A DNA stretch of 64,000 nucleotides from Takakia lepidozioides. Its lineage: Eukaryota > Streptophyta > Takakiopsida > Takakiales > Takakiaceae. Below, in pieces: positions 1-12,260 of this stretch. The stretch is taken from the NCBI GenBank assembly GCA_030704615.1, contig CM060734.1, forward strand, positions 14,074,001 to 14,138,000, in the 5' to 3' direction. Under the pieces are notes generated by a model. The model saw only the letters and a list, made by a program, of their open reading frames with translations, had not been told where the DNA came from and made no database searches. How positions within the stretch are numbered: position 1 is the stretch's first letter; every line of letters starts with the position of its first letter. A program made the position numbers and the translations under genes.

Positions 1-2960
1 TCGCGCACTGGCCTTGCAAGCGTGGTAAGAAGCACCTGCAGTGGAATAGAATGAATGAAGAAGACATTGAAGACACATTTGGAACGGTGGGAAGTGCTGA
101 AAGTGCAAGCTCAATCAAACCTCATGAAATGTGAATGTTGAAGAGACGAACCTGTGCCCATCGACAAATCCAGAACTCTGGCGTCTGTGTAGGTGCAGCA
201 CTCCACAATCGTTTGAATGAAAGCCGGGCTCCTCTCCCTCGCCCCTCTCCAAGGAACCCCATTCCCCCTTCGCAAGCACACGTTGTTGTCGACGTAGTTG
301 TGATGCATGTCATCCGTGGGGATCTGTCCTGTCATCTATGAACTTGGCCCCATGAGTGATGGCAAACTCGGTAATGCCGGCCGGAGTCGTTTGTGGATGC
401 ACCCGGACGAGACAAACAGCTTCAAATAGACGAGTCTGCGAACATGACATCCACAAGGAACTAAGAAGCAAAAAAAAATCGGGCCCCTACATATGAGTTC
501 GAGCAACCTATACAACCCCATCCGAGAACAACCAAGAAGAGGAAGAAGAAGGCAAACTCACCATCTCTCCCGGACGATCCCCTTTGTAAAGTACATGCTG
601 TTCACACAATTCCATGTCTTCACGACTCTCATGCCCGAGGCTTTCAAATAGCTGGAAAGTGCACGCGACACCGACCGTCGATGGACTGGATGAGCACCAA
701 AACACCTGCATCGGACAGGAGAAGTTGCAAAAGGAGAAAACCCACCGCCAGTAGCGCTCATCAAAAGCATTCCAACCCCGGACAAGCACCCGATGGAGGG
801 ATATCCGGGACTGCCAACCCATCAGGGATGTCCAAGATGATGAGTTCGGCTGCATATGGCTTCTCCTTCCCGTTCACCCAGGATTTGGTCATTTTAGCCT
901 GCAAACAAAAATACAATGGAATTCTCACAAGTTTAGAAACGATCCATGCCCACAGTAGACAAAAACAACAGAAGCCACAGAACCCAAAGAGAACACGCAC
1001 CGTGCTGAGGAACTGCACAATCTTGTCCCACACTGGTGATGGCTCGCCCTTGTAATCAGATTTCTTCGACTCCATCATGGCAAGGAACCCGACGTTGGCC
1101 ATCTACTTTCCATCACACCCAGAAACCCCCTTCAACAGTATGCCACACAACACATTGCAACCACAGCACAAATAAGGTGCAAGAGTGTGCACCTGTAAAG
1201 GCATCGTTTCCAGGCTTCCTCTCCTTTTTCTTGCTGGTCCAGCTCATTTGTTCGACTGATGACCCCCTCCTTGCTGAACTCTCTAAAGAAACAAGAGTGT
1301 CACACTGTGGCTCTCCATTTCCTCATGTATGCTTTGAAGGACACCTTCGGTGCTATCATACTGATGCCATAGTCAGCCAGCTGAGTATGCAGAACCGATC
1401 TGGCCCTTTCTTCCAACTGCAAAACAATACAAATGCAAGAATAAACCCAAAAATCACAGCGAATGTAAGAGGCAATAGAAAGATAAGGACAGGAAAAGAG
1501 AAAAGACAGTGACACAGGGAAGGACATCACACCTGGCTCCAGTAAGTGGCTTTGTGAAGCCAGGTGTCCAGCACATTGTCACTGACAGGAATGACACGCT
1601 GGGTCTTCTTATCTTTCTCCGGCCTTGGGAACATGTGGGTATCCCTAATTGTGGGATCGGAGTTCCATATCTGCAGCCACTTCACCTTTTGTTCTAGAGA
1701 CACAACGGCGGTAGACAACCTGTGCAACTTCTCCTGGGCCATTTCTGGCTTGCCTGGCTTGTTATAATGGTTTTTTATCTCCAGGAGAAACTGCGGTCCG
1801 AATGATGGGTCGGCAATTCTCAACTGCTTCACGAAAGCACTCATTATAGTCCTTCTTGTAGCGGTCATCTCTTTCTGGATGCGACTCTCAACCCCCTTTG
1901 CTGTCCTTCTCTCCTCAGGGGTAGAGCTGTAGTATTCCAGTTTGCCACGCTCCCCTGCATCTGCAATGTCTTGCTGCAAGGGAATGCAAGAGAGTTGCAT
2001 CAGCACAAGGTCAAGGGAAACAAACAGAAACAAACATGTGGAATATGGAAGACCAGATGAAGGAAGATGTATCTCACCGTGTACATGTACTCCATGAAAG
2101 CCTCACGGGTCAACGAGTACCACGTTTCCGATGTCTTGGAGCTTTCGCACTTCTTGTACATCTCCACTGAAAGGATGGTCTTGAAGTTGGTCAAGGGCAT
2201 CTGCCCTATCCTTTGTATCCTATACAGTGTGTGAACCAAACTCGTTTTGACATGCGATGTCTCCGTTCCTCTGCAGAATGATATCTGCAAGTCAGAATGA
2301 CATTCAAGGTCTTCAATCAAAGAAGAACGGAACCACAAGTGGAACATGTAGAATGAGAAACCAACCTGTTCACATCATTCATTGCCGTCAGAAGACCCAT
2401 CATGTTCCCGTCACAATCCAGCACCATCGATCGAACAGAGTAATGCCATGCTTCCTCCTGTGAGTGCAACCTCCCAATGACAGCCATCCATGCAAGCAAG
2501 CGGTGGTTCCCATCCCAAACGTGAAACATCTTTCCCGAGAATGTCTGGGTGGAAGGTTTCCTGGAGAGAAGAAGTTCGAAGGATTCGTTCAGCTGTCTCC
2601 AAATGGGGTCCCAGGAGTCCACGATTGACTGATCCACGAGGAGCTCATTACCTTTGGAATCCCTAGTAGAAACGTAAAAGACTGCGGTTTCATCCAAATA
2701 CCCATGCACAAACTCGGCCTCCAGCTTGAGAATGTCCTTGACGAGGGGTGTACGAACGACGGGCATGGAAACCAACCTACACACGGAATCTTCAACCTCC
2801 CACCCGGAACAAGCATACTTTGCACCACAAGCTGAGAGTTTACCTTCTGACCCCCCAGCATCTCAGCGGCTTTGCTTTCATAGAACTCATCGTCCACATC
2901 AACAATTATCTCCTTCTCCTGACCCGAAGGGACCTCATCTGCCACACTTTGCATCTTCTC
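1..2960 (-). CDS. ParB-like plus beta-class DNA N-methyltransferase-like gene (partial, multi-exon)
   Basis: Likely exons, in transcription order: 2960-2844, ~2777-2367, 2270-2078, 1973-1533, 1416-1193, 1101-1001, 898-562, 435-152, 35-1, most with GT/AG borders. The N-terminal part (near 2500) has VWDGNHRLLAW followed by AMNDVNR, resembling box II and box III of the ParB/sulfiredoxin fold. The C-terminal part has LIILDIPDG (near 825) at the place of methyltransferase motif IV, then RSPAFIQTIVECC (motif X-like) and VLDLSMGTG (motif I, near 155-185), whose end is completed across the last intron. The order IV, X, I is that of beta-class N6A/N4C DNA methyltransferases. Motif IV reads DIPD instead of DPPY, so activity is doubtful. 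Reading frames slip near 780 and 305, and the phase of the first intron does not fit, so it is a pseudogene or has assembly indels. The start lies upstream of 2960, towards or beyond the satellite array. No complete eukaryotic relative is recalled. Confidence 0.6.
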
Positions 2961-4801
2961 CTGCAGGGTTGTTCATTCAACTTGACATTAGAGAGGCATG
3001 AAACGACGGCTGAGGCATGAAAAGTGGGCTCAAAGAGTGTGCGTTGACGCACACTATTTTAAGCTGCCAGGTTAGTGTACATTGACCCTCACAGACATGT
3101 CCTATGTTGCCGAATTCCACAGAAAAAGACAATGTAAAACTGGGCTCAAACAGTGTGCGTTGACGCACACTGTTTCACTTGCCATGTAAATGATCATTGA
3201 ACATCTACTTGTGCCAAGTAAGTGTTCATTGTAAACTCCAAGATATTTCATCCTCAGAAACATGCCCTAAATGCCGAATTTAAACCGGAAAAAACACTTA
3301 CATGTTCAACTCAAACAGTGTGCGCCAACGCACACTGTTTGAGCTGCCACTGAATGGTTATTTCATCACCATAAACCTGCCCTGGACGTCCGAATTTCAC
3401 AAAAAATAGTGACATGTACGCTCAGACAGTGTGCGCCAACGCACACTGTTTGAGCTGCCACTGAATGGTTATTTCATCATCATAAAACCTGCCCTGGAAG
3501 TCCGAATTTAAAACCAAAAAACCAGTGACATGTACAGCTCAAACAGTGTGCGCCAACGCACACTGTTTGAGCTGCCACTGAATGGTTATTTCATCATCAT
3601 AAACCTGCCCTGGAAGTCCGAATTTAACACAAAAAAACAGTGACATGTACAGCTCAAACAGTGTGCGCCAACGAACACTGTTTGAGCTACCACTGAATGG
3701 TTATTTCATCCTCAAAACGTGCCCTAAATGCCGAATTTAAACACCAAAAAACAATTACATGTTCAGCTCAAACAGTGTGCGCCAACGCACACTGTTTGAG
3801 CTGCCACTGAATGGTTATTTCATCCTCAAAACGTGCCCTAAATGCCGAATTTAACAAAAAAACAGTGACATGTTCAGCTCAAACAGTGTGCGCCAACGCA
3901 CACTGTTTGAGCTACCACTGAATGGTTATTTCATCATCATAAACCGCCCTAAAGTCCGAATTTAAACACCAAAAAAAAATTACATGTTCAGCCAACGTGT
4001 GCGCCAACGCACACTGTTTGAGCTACCACTGAATGGTTATTTCATCCATAAACCTGCCCTGGAAGTCCGAATTTAAACACCAAAAAACAATTACATGTTC
4101 AGCCAAACGGTGCGCCAACGCACACTGTTTGAGCTGCCACTGAATGGTTATTTCATCCTCAGAAACCCTAAATGCCAATTTTAACACCAAAAAAAGTGAC
4201 ATGTTCAGCTCAACAGTGTGCGCCAACGCACACTGTTTGAGCTGCCACTGAATGGTTATTTCATCATCATAAACCTGCCTAAGTCCGAATTTAACACCAA
4301 AAAACAGTGACATGTACAGCTCAAATAGTGTGCGCCAACGCACACTGTTTGAGCTGCCACTGAATGGTTATTTCATCATCATAAAACCCTGGAAGTCCGA
4401 ATTTAACACTAAAGAAACAGTGACATGTACAGCTCAAACAGTGTGCGCCAACGCACACTGTTTGAGCTGCCACTGAATGGTTATTTCATCATCATAACCT
4501 GCCCTGGAAGTCCGAATTTAACACCAAAAAACAATGATATGTACAGCTCAAACAGTGTGCGTTGGCGCACACTGTTTGAGCTGCCTCTGAATGGTTATTT
4601 CATCATCATAAACCTGCCCTGGAAGTCCGAATTTAACACCAAAAAAACAGTGACATGTACAGCTCAAACAGTGTGCGCCAACGCACATAGTTTGAGCTGC
4701 CACTGAATGGTTATTTCATCATCATAAACCTGCCCTGGAAGTCCGAATTTAACCAAAAAAAACTGTGACATGTACAGCTCAAACAGTGTGCGCCAACGCA
4801 C

Positions 4802-7381
4802 ACTGTTTGAGATGCCACTGAATGGTTATTTCATCCTCAGAAATGTGCCCTTAATGCCGAATTTAAACACCAAAAAAACAATTACATGTTCAGCCCAAAC
4901 GGTGTGCGCCAACGCACACTGTTTGAGCCGCCACTGAATGGTTATTTCATCCTCTGAAACGTGCCCTAAATGCCGAATTTTAACACCAAAAAACAGTGAC
5001 GTGTTCAGCTGAAACAGTGTGCGCCAACGCACACTGTTTGAGCTGCCACTAAATGGTTATTTCATCATCATAAACCTGCCCTGGAAGTCCGAATTTAACA
5101 CGAAAGAAAGTGACATGTACAGCTCAAACAGTGAGTTTTTCGGGCCCATTTCGGCGCCGTTATCGCCTGCACTCTGGGTATTTGGTTGGTGGAGCCCAAT
5201 TACTTTCTTCCAGGGCAGGTTTATGATGATGAAATAACCATTCAGCGGCAGCTCAAACAGTGTGCGTTGGCGCACACTGTTTGAGTTGAACATGTAAGTG
5301 TTTTTTCCGATTGAAATTTGGCATTTAGGGCACGTTGTGAGGATGAAATAACCATTCAGTGGCAGCTCAAACAGTGTGCGTTGGCGCACACTTTTTGAGC
5401 TGTACATGTCACTGTTTTTTGGTGTTAAATTCGGACTTCCAGGGCAGGTTTATGAAAATGAAATAACCATTCAGTGGCAGCTCAAACATTGTGCGTCAGT
5501 GACATGTACAGCTCAAACAATGTGCGCCAACGCACACTGTTTGAGCTGCCACTGAATGGTTATTTCATCATCATAAACCTGCCATGGAAGTCCGAATTTA
5601 ACACCAAAAAACAGTGACATGTACAGCTAAAACAGTGTGCGTTGGCGCACACTGTTGAGCTGTCACTGAATGGTTATTTCATCCTCAAAAACGTGCCCTT
5701 AATGCCGAATTTAAACACCAAAAAAACACATGTTCAGCCCAAACGGTGTGCGCCAACGCACACTGTTTGAGCTGCCACTGAATGGTTATTTCATCCTCAT
5801 AAACGTGCTCTAAATGCCGAATTTAAACAACAAAAAAAACAATTACATGTTCAGCCCAAACGGTGTGCGCCAACGCACACGGTTTGAGCTGCTACTGAAT
5901 GGTTATTTCATCATGCCCTGGAAGTCCGAATTTAACACCAAAAACAGTGACATGTACAACTCAAACAGTGTGCGCCAACGCACACTGTTTGAGCTGCCAC
6001 TGAATGGTTATTTCATCATCATAAACCTGTCCTGGAAGTCCGAATTTAACACCAAAAAAACAGTGACATGTACAGCTCAAACAGTGTGCGCCAACGCACA
6101 CTGTTTGAGCTGCCACTAAATGGTTTATTTCATACTCAGAAACGTGCCTTAAATGCCAAATTTCAATCGGAAAAAACACTTACATGATCAACTCAAACAG
6201 TGTGCGCCAACGCACACTGTTTGAGCTGCCACTGAATGGTTACTTCATCCTGAGAAACGTGCCATAAATGCCGAATTTTAACTCTAAAAAACACTTACAA
6301 GTTCACCTCAAACAGTGTGCGCCAACGCACATTGTTTGAGCTACCACTGAATGGTGATTTCATACTCAGAAACGTGCCCTAAATGCCAAATTTCAATCGA
6401 AAAAAAACACTTACATGATCAACTCAAACAGTGTGCGCCAACACACACTGTTTGAGCTGCCACTGAATGGTTATTTCATCATCATAAACCTGCCTTGGAT
6501 GTCCGAATTTAACACAAAAAAACACTTACATGTTCAGCTCAAACAGTGTACGCGAACGCACACTATTTGAGCTGCCACTGAATGGTTATTTCATACTCAG
6601 AAACGTGCCCTAAATGCCGAATTTCAATCGGAAAAAACGCTTACATGTTCAACTCAAACAGTGTTCGCCAACGCACAATGTTTGAGCAGCCACTCAATGG
6701 TTATTTCATCGTCATAAACCAACCCTGGAAGTCCGTATTTAACACCAAAAAACAGTGACATGTATAGCTCAAACAGTGTGCGCCAACGCACACTACTTGA
6801 GCTGCCACTGAATGGTTATTTCATCATCATAAACCTGCCCTTGAAGTCCGAATTTAACACCAAAAAAACAGTGACATGTACAGCTCAAACACTGTGCGCC
6901 AACGCACATTGTTTGAGCTGCCACAGAATGGTTATTTCATCATCATAAACCTGCCCTGGAAGTCCGAATTTAACAGCAAAAAAATAGTGACATGTACAGC
7001 TCAAACAGTGTGCGCCAACGCACATTGTTTGAGCTGCCACTGAATGGTTATCCTCGGAAACGTGCCCTAAATGCCAAATTCTAACACTAAAAAACACTTA
7101 CAAGTTCAGCTCAAACAATGTACGCCAACGCACACTGTTTGAGCTACCACTGAATGGTTATTTCATACTCAGAAACAGGCCCTATATGCCAAATTTCAAT
7201 CGGAAGAAACACTTACATGTTCAACTCAAATAGTGTGCGGCAACGCACACGGTTTGAGCTGCCACTGAATGGTTATTTCATCATCATAAACCTGCCCTGG
7301 AAGTCCGAATTTAACACTAAAAAAACAGTGACATGTACAGCTCAAACAGTGTGCGCCAACGCATACTATTTGAGCTGCCAC
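4802..7381. repeat. Segmental duplication inside satellite, copy 1
   Basis: The order of unit variants from about 4802 to 7381 is repeated from about 7942 to 10419, including rare variants such as AACGCATACTATTTGAG near the end and the unique ~78-bp insert. Copy 1 has about one extra unit (around 6121-6240). This is a higher-order duplication of some 22 units. Confidence 0.85.
5133..5210. other. Unique insert and orientation switch in the satellite (copy 1)
   Basis: A ~78-bp non-satellite stretch interrupts a unit. It contains GGGCCCATTTCGGCGCCGTT and TATTTGGTTGGTGGAGCCC. Units from 5211 to about 5495 then run in the opposite direction before the original direction resumes. It marks an inversion breakpoint. 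Confidence 0.8.
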
Positions 7382-7941
7382 TGAATGGTTATTTCATCAT
7401 CATAAACCTGCCCTGGAAGTCTGAATTTAACACCAAAAAACATTGACATGTACAGCTCAAACAGTGTGCGCCAACGCACTGTTTGAGCTGCCACTGAATG
7501 GTTATTTCACCCTCAGAAACGTGCCCTAAATGCCGAATTTAAACACCAAAAAAACAAATACATGTTCAGCTCAAACGGTGTGCGCCAACGCACACGGTTT
7601 GAGCTGCCACTAAATGGTTATTTCATCATCATAAACCTGCCCTGGAAGTCCGAATTTAACACTAAAGAAACAGTGACATGTGCAGCTCAAACAGTGTGCG
7701 CCACGCACACTGTTTGAGCTGCCACTGAATGGTTATTTCATCATCATAAACCTGCCCTGGAAGTCCGAATTTAACACCAAAAAAATAGTGACATGTACAG
7801 CTCAAACAGTGTGCGCCAAGGCACACTCTTTGAGCTGCCACTGAATGGTTATTTCATCCGCAGAAACGTGCTCTTAATGCCGAATTTAAACACCAAAAAA
7901 CAATTACATGTTCAGCCCAAACAGTGTGCGCCAACGCACAC

Positions 7942-10419
7942 TGTTTGAGATGCCACTGAATGGTTATTTCATCCTCAGAAATGTGCCCTTAATGCCGAAT
8001 TTAAACACCAAAAAACAATTACATGTTCAGCCCAAACGGTGTGCGCCAACGCACACTGTTTGAGCCGCCACTGAATGGTTATTTCATCCTCTGAAACGTG
8101 CCCTAAATGCCAAATTTAACACCAAAAAAACAGTGACATGTTCAGCTGAAACAGTGTGCGCCAACGCACACTGTTTGAGCTGCCACTGAATGGTTATTCA
8201 TCATCATAAACCTGCCCTGGAAGTCCGAATTTAACACGAAAGAAACAGTGACATGTACAGCTCAAACAGTGTGGTTTTTCGGGGCCCATTTCGGCGCCGT
8301 TATCGCCTGCACTCTGGGTATTTGGTTGGTGGAGCCCAATTACTTTCTTCCAGGGCAGGTTTATGATGATGAAATAACCATTCAGCGGCAGCTCAAACAG
8401 TGTGCGTTGGCGCACACTGTTTGAGTTGAACATGTAAGTGTTTTTTCCGATTGAAATTTGGCATTTAGGGCACGTTTGTGAGGATGAAATAACCATTCAG
8501 TGGCAGCTCAAACAGTGTGCGTTGGCGCACACTTTTTGAGCTGTACATGTCACTGTTTTTTTGGTGTTAAATTCGGACTTCCAGGGCAGGTTTATGAAAA
8601 TGAAATAACCATTCAGTGGCAGCTCAAACAGTGTGCGTCAGTGACATGTACAGCTCAAACAATGTGCGCCAACGCACACTGTTTGAGCTGCCACTGAATG
8701 GTTATTTCATCATCATAAACCTGCCATGGAAGTCCGAATTTAACACCAAAAAACAGTGACATGTACAAACAGTGTGCGTTGGCGCACACTGTTTGAGCTG
8801 TCACTGAATGGTTATTTCATCCTCAAAAACGTGCCCTTAATGCCGAATTTAAACACCAAAAAAACAATTACATGTTCAGCCCAAACGGTGTGCGCCAACG
8901 CACACTGTTTGAGCTGCCACTGAATGGTTATTTCATCCTCAGAAACGTGCCCTAAATGCCGAATTTAAACAACAAAAACAATTACATGTTCAGCCCAAAC
9001 GGTGTGCGCCAAGCACACTGTTTGAGCTGCTACTGAATGGTTATTTCATCATCATAAACCTGCCCTGGAAGTCCGAATTTAACACCAAAAAACAGTGACA
9101 TGTACAACTCAAACAGTGTGCGCCAACGCACACTGTTTGAGCTGCCACTGAATGGTTATTTCATCATCATAAACCTGTCCTGAAGTCCGAATTTAACACC
9201 AAAAAAACAGTGACATGTACAGCTCAAACAGTGTGCGCCAACGCACACTGTTTGAGCTGCCACTGAATGGTTATTTCATCCTGAGAAACGTGCCATAAAT
9301 GCCGAATTTTAACTCTAAAAAAACACTTACAAGTTCACCTCAAACAGTGTGCGCCAACGCACATTGTTTGAGCTACCACTGAATGGTTATTTCATACTCA
9401 GAAACGTGCCCTAAATGCCAAATTTCAATCGGAAAAACACTTACATTATCAACTCAAACAGTGTGTGCGCCAACACACACTGTTTGAGCTGCCACTGAAT
9501 GGTTATTTCATCATCATAAACCTGCCTTGGATGTCCGAATTTAACACCAAAAAAACACTTACATGTTCAGCTCAAACAGTGTACGCGAACGCACACTATT
9601 TGAGCTGCCACTGAATGGTTATTTCATACTCAGAAACGTGCCCTAAATGCCGAATTTCAATCGGAAAAAACACTTACATGTTCAACTCAAACAGTGTTCG
9701 CCAACGCACAATGTTTGAGCAGCCACTCAATGGTTATTTCATCGTCATAAACCAACCCTGGAAGTCCGTATTTAACACCAAAAAACAGTGACATGTATAG
9801 CTCAAACAGTGTGCGCCAACGCACACTACTTGAGCTGCCACTGAATGGTTATTTCATCATCATAAACCTGCCCTTGAAGTCCGAATTTAACACAAAAAAA
9901 CAGTGACATGTACAGCTCAAACACTGTGCGCCAACGCACATTGTTTGAGCTGCCACAGAATGGTTATTTCATCATCATAAACCTGCCCTGAAAGTCCGAA
10001 TTTAACAGCAAGAAAATAGTGACATGTACAGCTCAAACAGTGTGCGCCAACGCACATTGTTTGAGCTGCCACTGAATGGTTATTTCATCCTCGGAAACGT
10101 GCCCTAAATGCCAAATTCTAACACTAAAAACACTTACAAGTTTAGCTCAAACAATGTACGCCAACGCACACTGTTTGAGCTACCACTGAATGGTTATTTC
10201 ATACTCAGAAACAGGCCCTATATGCCAAATTTCAATCGGAAGAAACACTTACATGTTCAACTCAAATAGTGTGCGCCAACGCACACGGTTTGAGCTGCCA
10301 CTGAATGGTTATTTCATCATCATAAACCTGCCCTGGAAGTCCGAATTTAACACTAAAAAAACAGTGACATGTACAGCTCAAACAGTGTGCGCCAACGCAT
10401 ACTATTTGAGCTGCCACTG
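7942..10419. repeat. Segmental duplication inside satellite, copy 2
   Basis: Second copy of the ~2.5-kb block at 4802-7381, slightly shorter. Its last unit is broken after GAGCTGCCACTG by the insertion of the chromovirus 5' LTR at 10420, so the duplication predates that insertion. Confidence 0.85.
8273..8350. other. Unique insert and orientation switch in the satellite (copy 2)
   Basis: Same ~78-bp sequence as at 5133-5210, again followed by inverted units up to about 8636. It was carried along by the segmental duplication. Confidence 0.8.
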
Positions 10420-11131
10420 TGTCGCGGCCCTTTGCCTTGAGGGCAGGGGGTCGGGACACATGAGGGGCTGCCCCTGTGGTGGGGCAGCGGCAGCGATAGG
10501 TATGGGGGGCTGAAGCACCCTTGAGTGCCCAAGGCACTCAAGGAGGCGGAGGCGCTCACTAGGTGGAGCCCCGCACACCGGGTTGCGGTGGAGGTGGCTC
10601 CACAAGGGGTGGTGGTAGCTTAGTGGGGGTGGCATAGGACTCACCATGGGGTGGAGACCTCGAGGTGGGAGTCGTGGGGAGTCTTGGGACTCATCACGGT
10701 CCATTGGGGCCGCGGTGAGTGGGCCAAGACTCACCGCGACTCACCACCGGGAGTCGAGGGTTTTCGTGGTGGTTCGCCATAAAATGGCATGGCTGGTTAT
10801 GAAACCCCCGCGGACAGCTACAGAAGTATATATAGGGAGTAGTAACCCCGAGAACGGTGCAAGCCCGTTGGTGACCAAAAACTAGTGAGTAAGCGAGCGA
10901 GCCGGAAAGCGACCAAAGAGTGGGGAGCTCTTCCGGACTGCCATCTACCAAAGGGAATTCTCCTAGTCCCAAATAGGTGGAGGGTTTAGAGGGAGGCGGA
11001 AGGGGACCGTTATGTCCCGGTGAGCAGCCGAAACTCCAAGTTGGCCCGGCGGCCAGGTTGGGAGTCAGGCGCGCGCATCAAAGCGAGTAACTATGACTTG
11101 AAGGGAGTTTACCGAACTGAGGTGTGCGACA
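10420..11131 (+). repeat. Chromovirus 5' LTR
   Basis: Begins TGTCGC and ends GCGACA, the expected short inverted ends, and is followed two bases later by the primer binding site. The first ~150 bp recur at 16630-16777. A TATA-like stretch (GTATATATAGGG near 10828-10840) could be the promoter for the genomic transcript. Confidence 0.9.
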
Positions 11132-11133
11132 CT

Positions 11134-11145
11134 TGGTATCAGAGC
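11134..11145 (+). other. Primer binding site, initiator Met-tRNA
   Basis: TGGTATCAGAGC matches the 3' end of plant initiator methionine tRNA, the usual primer of plant LTR retrotransposons. It sits just after the 5' LTR. Confidence 0.95.
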
Positions 11146-11186
11146 TTAGAGTTCAGTACGCGATCGTCCTTGGGATTGGCCTCATC

Positions 11187-12260
11187 ATGGGGTCGGGCAA
11201 GCCGAAGCGAAAGCGGAACGGCCCAAAAGATGATGATCCCGGTGAGCCCGATGGGGGCGACGTGTCACCGAGCGGCCGTTTGAGGAAGCGATTAATGTTT
11301 CCGAAAACGAGGCCGCTCAAGCGGGAGGAATCCGAGGAGTCGGAGCCCGAGGAATCTTTGAGAGCTCGACAAACCAAGAGATGCCTCCCATGCCGGCAGC
11401 CTTTTGGGAAGGGTTTGTTGGCGCAGTTTGGCGGGACGTTGAAAGACGTGTTGAAGGCGGCTAATGCCACTTCCACCAAGGCAAAGTTTAAGGTGAAGCC
11501 TAAGGAACCCGGCACCTTCGAGGGCGTTCGAAACCGGAAGGCACTCAACACCTGGCTCCTGGAGCTAGAGCAGTACTTCCGGGCGGCCAAGTTGAGTGAC
11601 GAGGATCGGGTGGAAGTGGCTCCCACCTATTTGAGGGGCTATGCTCAACAATGGTGGCAGAAACGCCTTCACGACCGAGGCCCAAGCCCGGAAACCTTGA
11701 ACTGGAGTGAGTTCAAGGAATTGATGAAGAGACAGTTTGTGCCCCTCAACGCGTCCTGGCTTGCCCGGGACAAGATGAGGAATTTGAAGCAAACAGATGA
11801 CATTCGGGGTATGTCCAGGCTTTCAATGTGCTGTTGCTCGAAGTCGCGGACATGGCAGAACCAGAAATGGTCTTCAACTTTGTGGCGGGACTGGCCCCAT
11901 GGGCTAGGCGGAAGTTGGAGGAGAAGCCACCCAAGACTTTGAACGAGGCAATTGAGAGAGCTGAATGTTTCTCGGATGTCCCTAGGGGTGAGAGACAAGG
12001 CCGTACGGAGCTGAACCACAAGAAGACCCGGCGGGAAGGTGACTCCTCCCGACCGGAAAAGAAGTGGGATAGGCCACGCGGCGAAAATGGCACGTGGAAA
12101 TCGAAGGGAGGTCCTTCACACGTCAAGGCGGCACCCGGTGCTTCGAAAGGAAAAGCGGTGGAGCGACTTATGGCGGACAGAAGGCGACCTTTGATGGAGT
12201 GTGTTTCAATTGCGGGGAGCCCGGGCACATGGCCAAGAAGTGCACGAAGCCCCGGCAATT
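11187..12260 (+). CDS. gag: Chromovirus Gag with CCHC zinc knuckle (frameshifted)
   Basis: Starts at ATG 11187 (MGSGKPKRKRNG), a basic N-terminus. The capsid region follows, with FEGVRNRKALNTWLLELEQY and the YLRGYAQQWWQKRL stretch typical of the retrotransposon gag domain. CFNCGEPGHMAKKC (12202-12243) is a CCHC nucleic-acid-binding knuckle. The frame shifts near 11807 and again near 12160; in each case the protein similarity continues in the next frame without stop codons nearby. Gag would package the RNA in cytoplasmic particles. It runs into protease without a clear stop, so a single gag-pol polyprotein is likely. Confidence 0.88.

Larger units (their letters stand above)
3029..10419. repeat. 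Tandem satellite array of ~117-bp units, each with a perfect hairpin
   Basis: About 60 tandem copies of a ~115-118 bp unit. Each unit holds an inverted repeat with arm CTCAAACAGTGTGCG, loop CCAA (TTGG in flipped units) and the matching arm, so single strands could fold into a 15-bp stem. Two unit types alternate. One has CCTGGAAGTCCGAATTTAAC and a GTGACATGTACAG tail; the other has CCCTAAATGCCGAATTT and an ATTACATGTTCAG tail. The hairpin is far better conserved than the spacer. Open frames here are repeat translations, not genes. The array ends exactly at the chromovirus LTR. Confidence 0.93.

Noticed and set aside
3029-10419. Many open frames of 60-116 codons inside the satellite
   Set aside because: They are translations of the ~117-bp repeat in several frames (recurring RQRTLFELPLNGYF), change with unit length and show no protein-like conservation.
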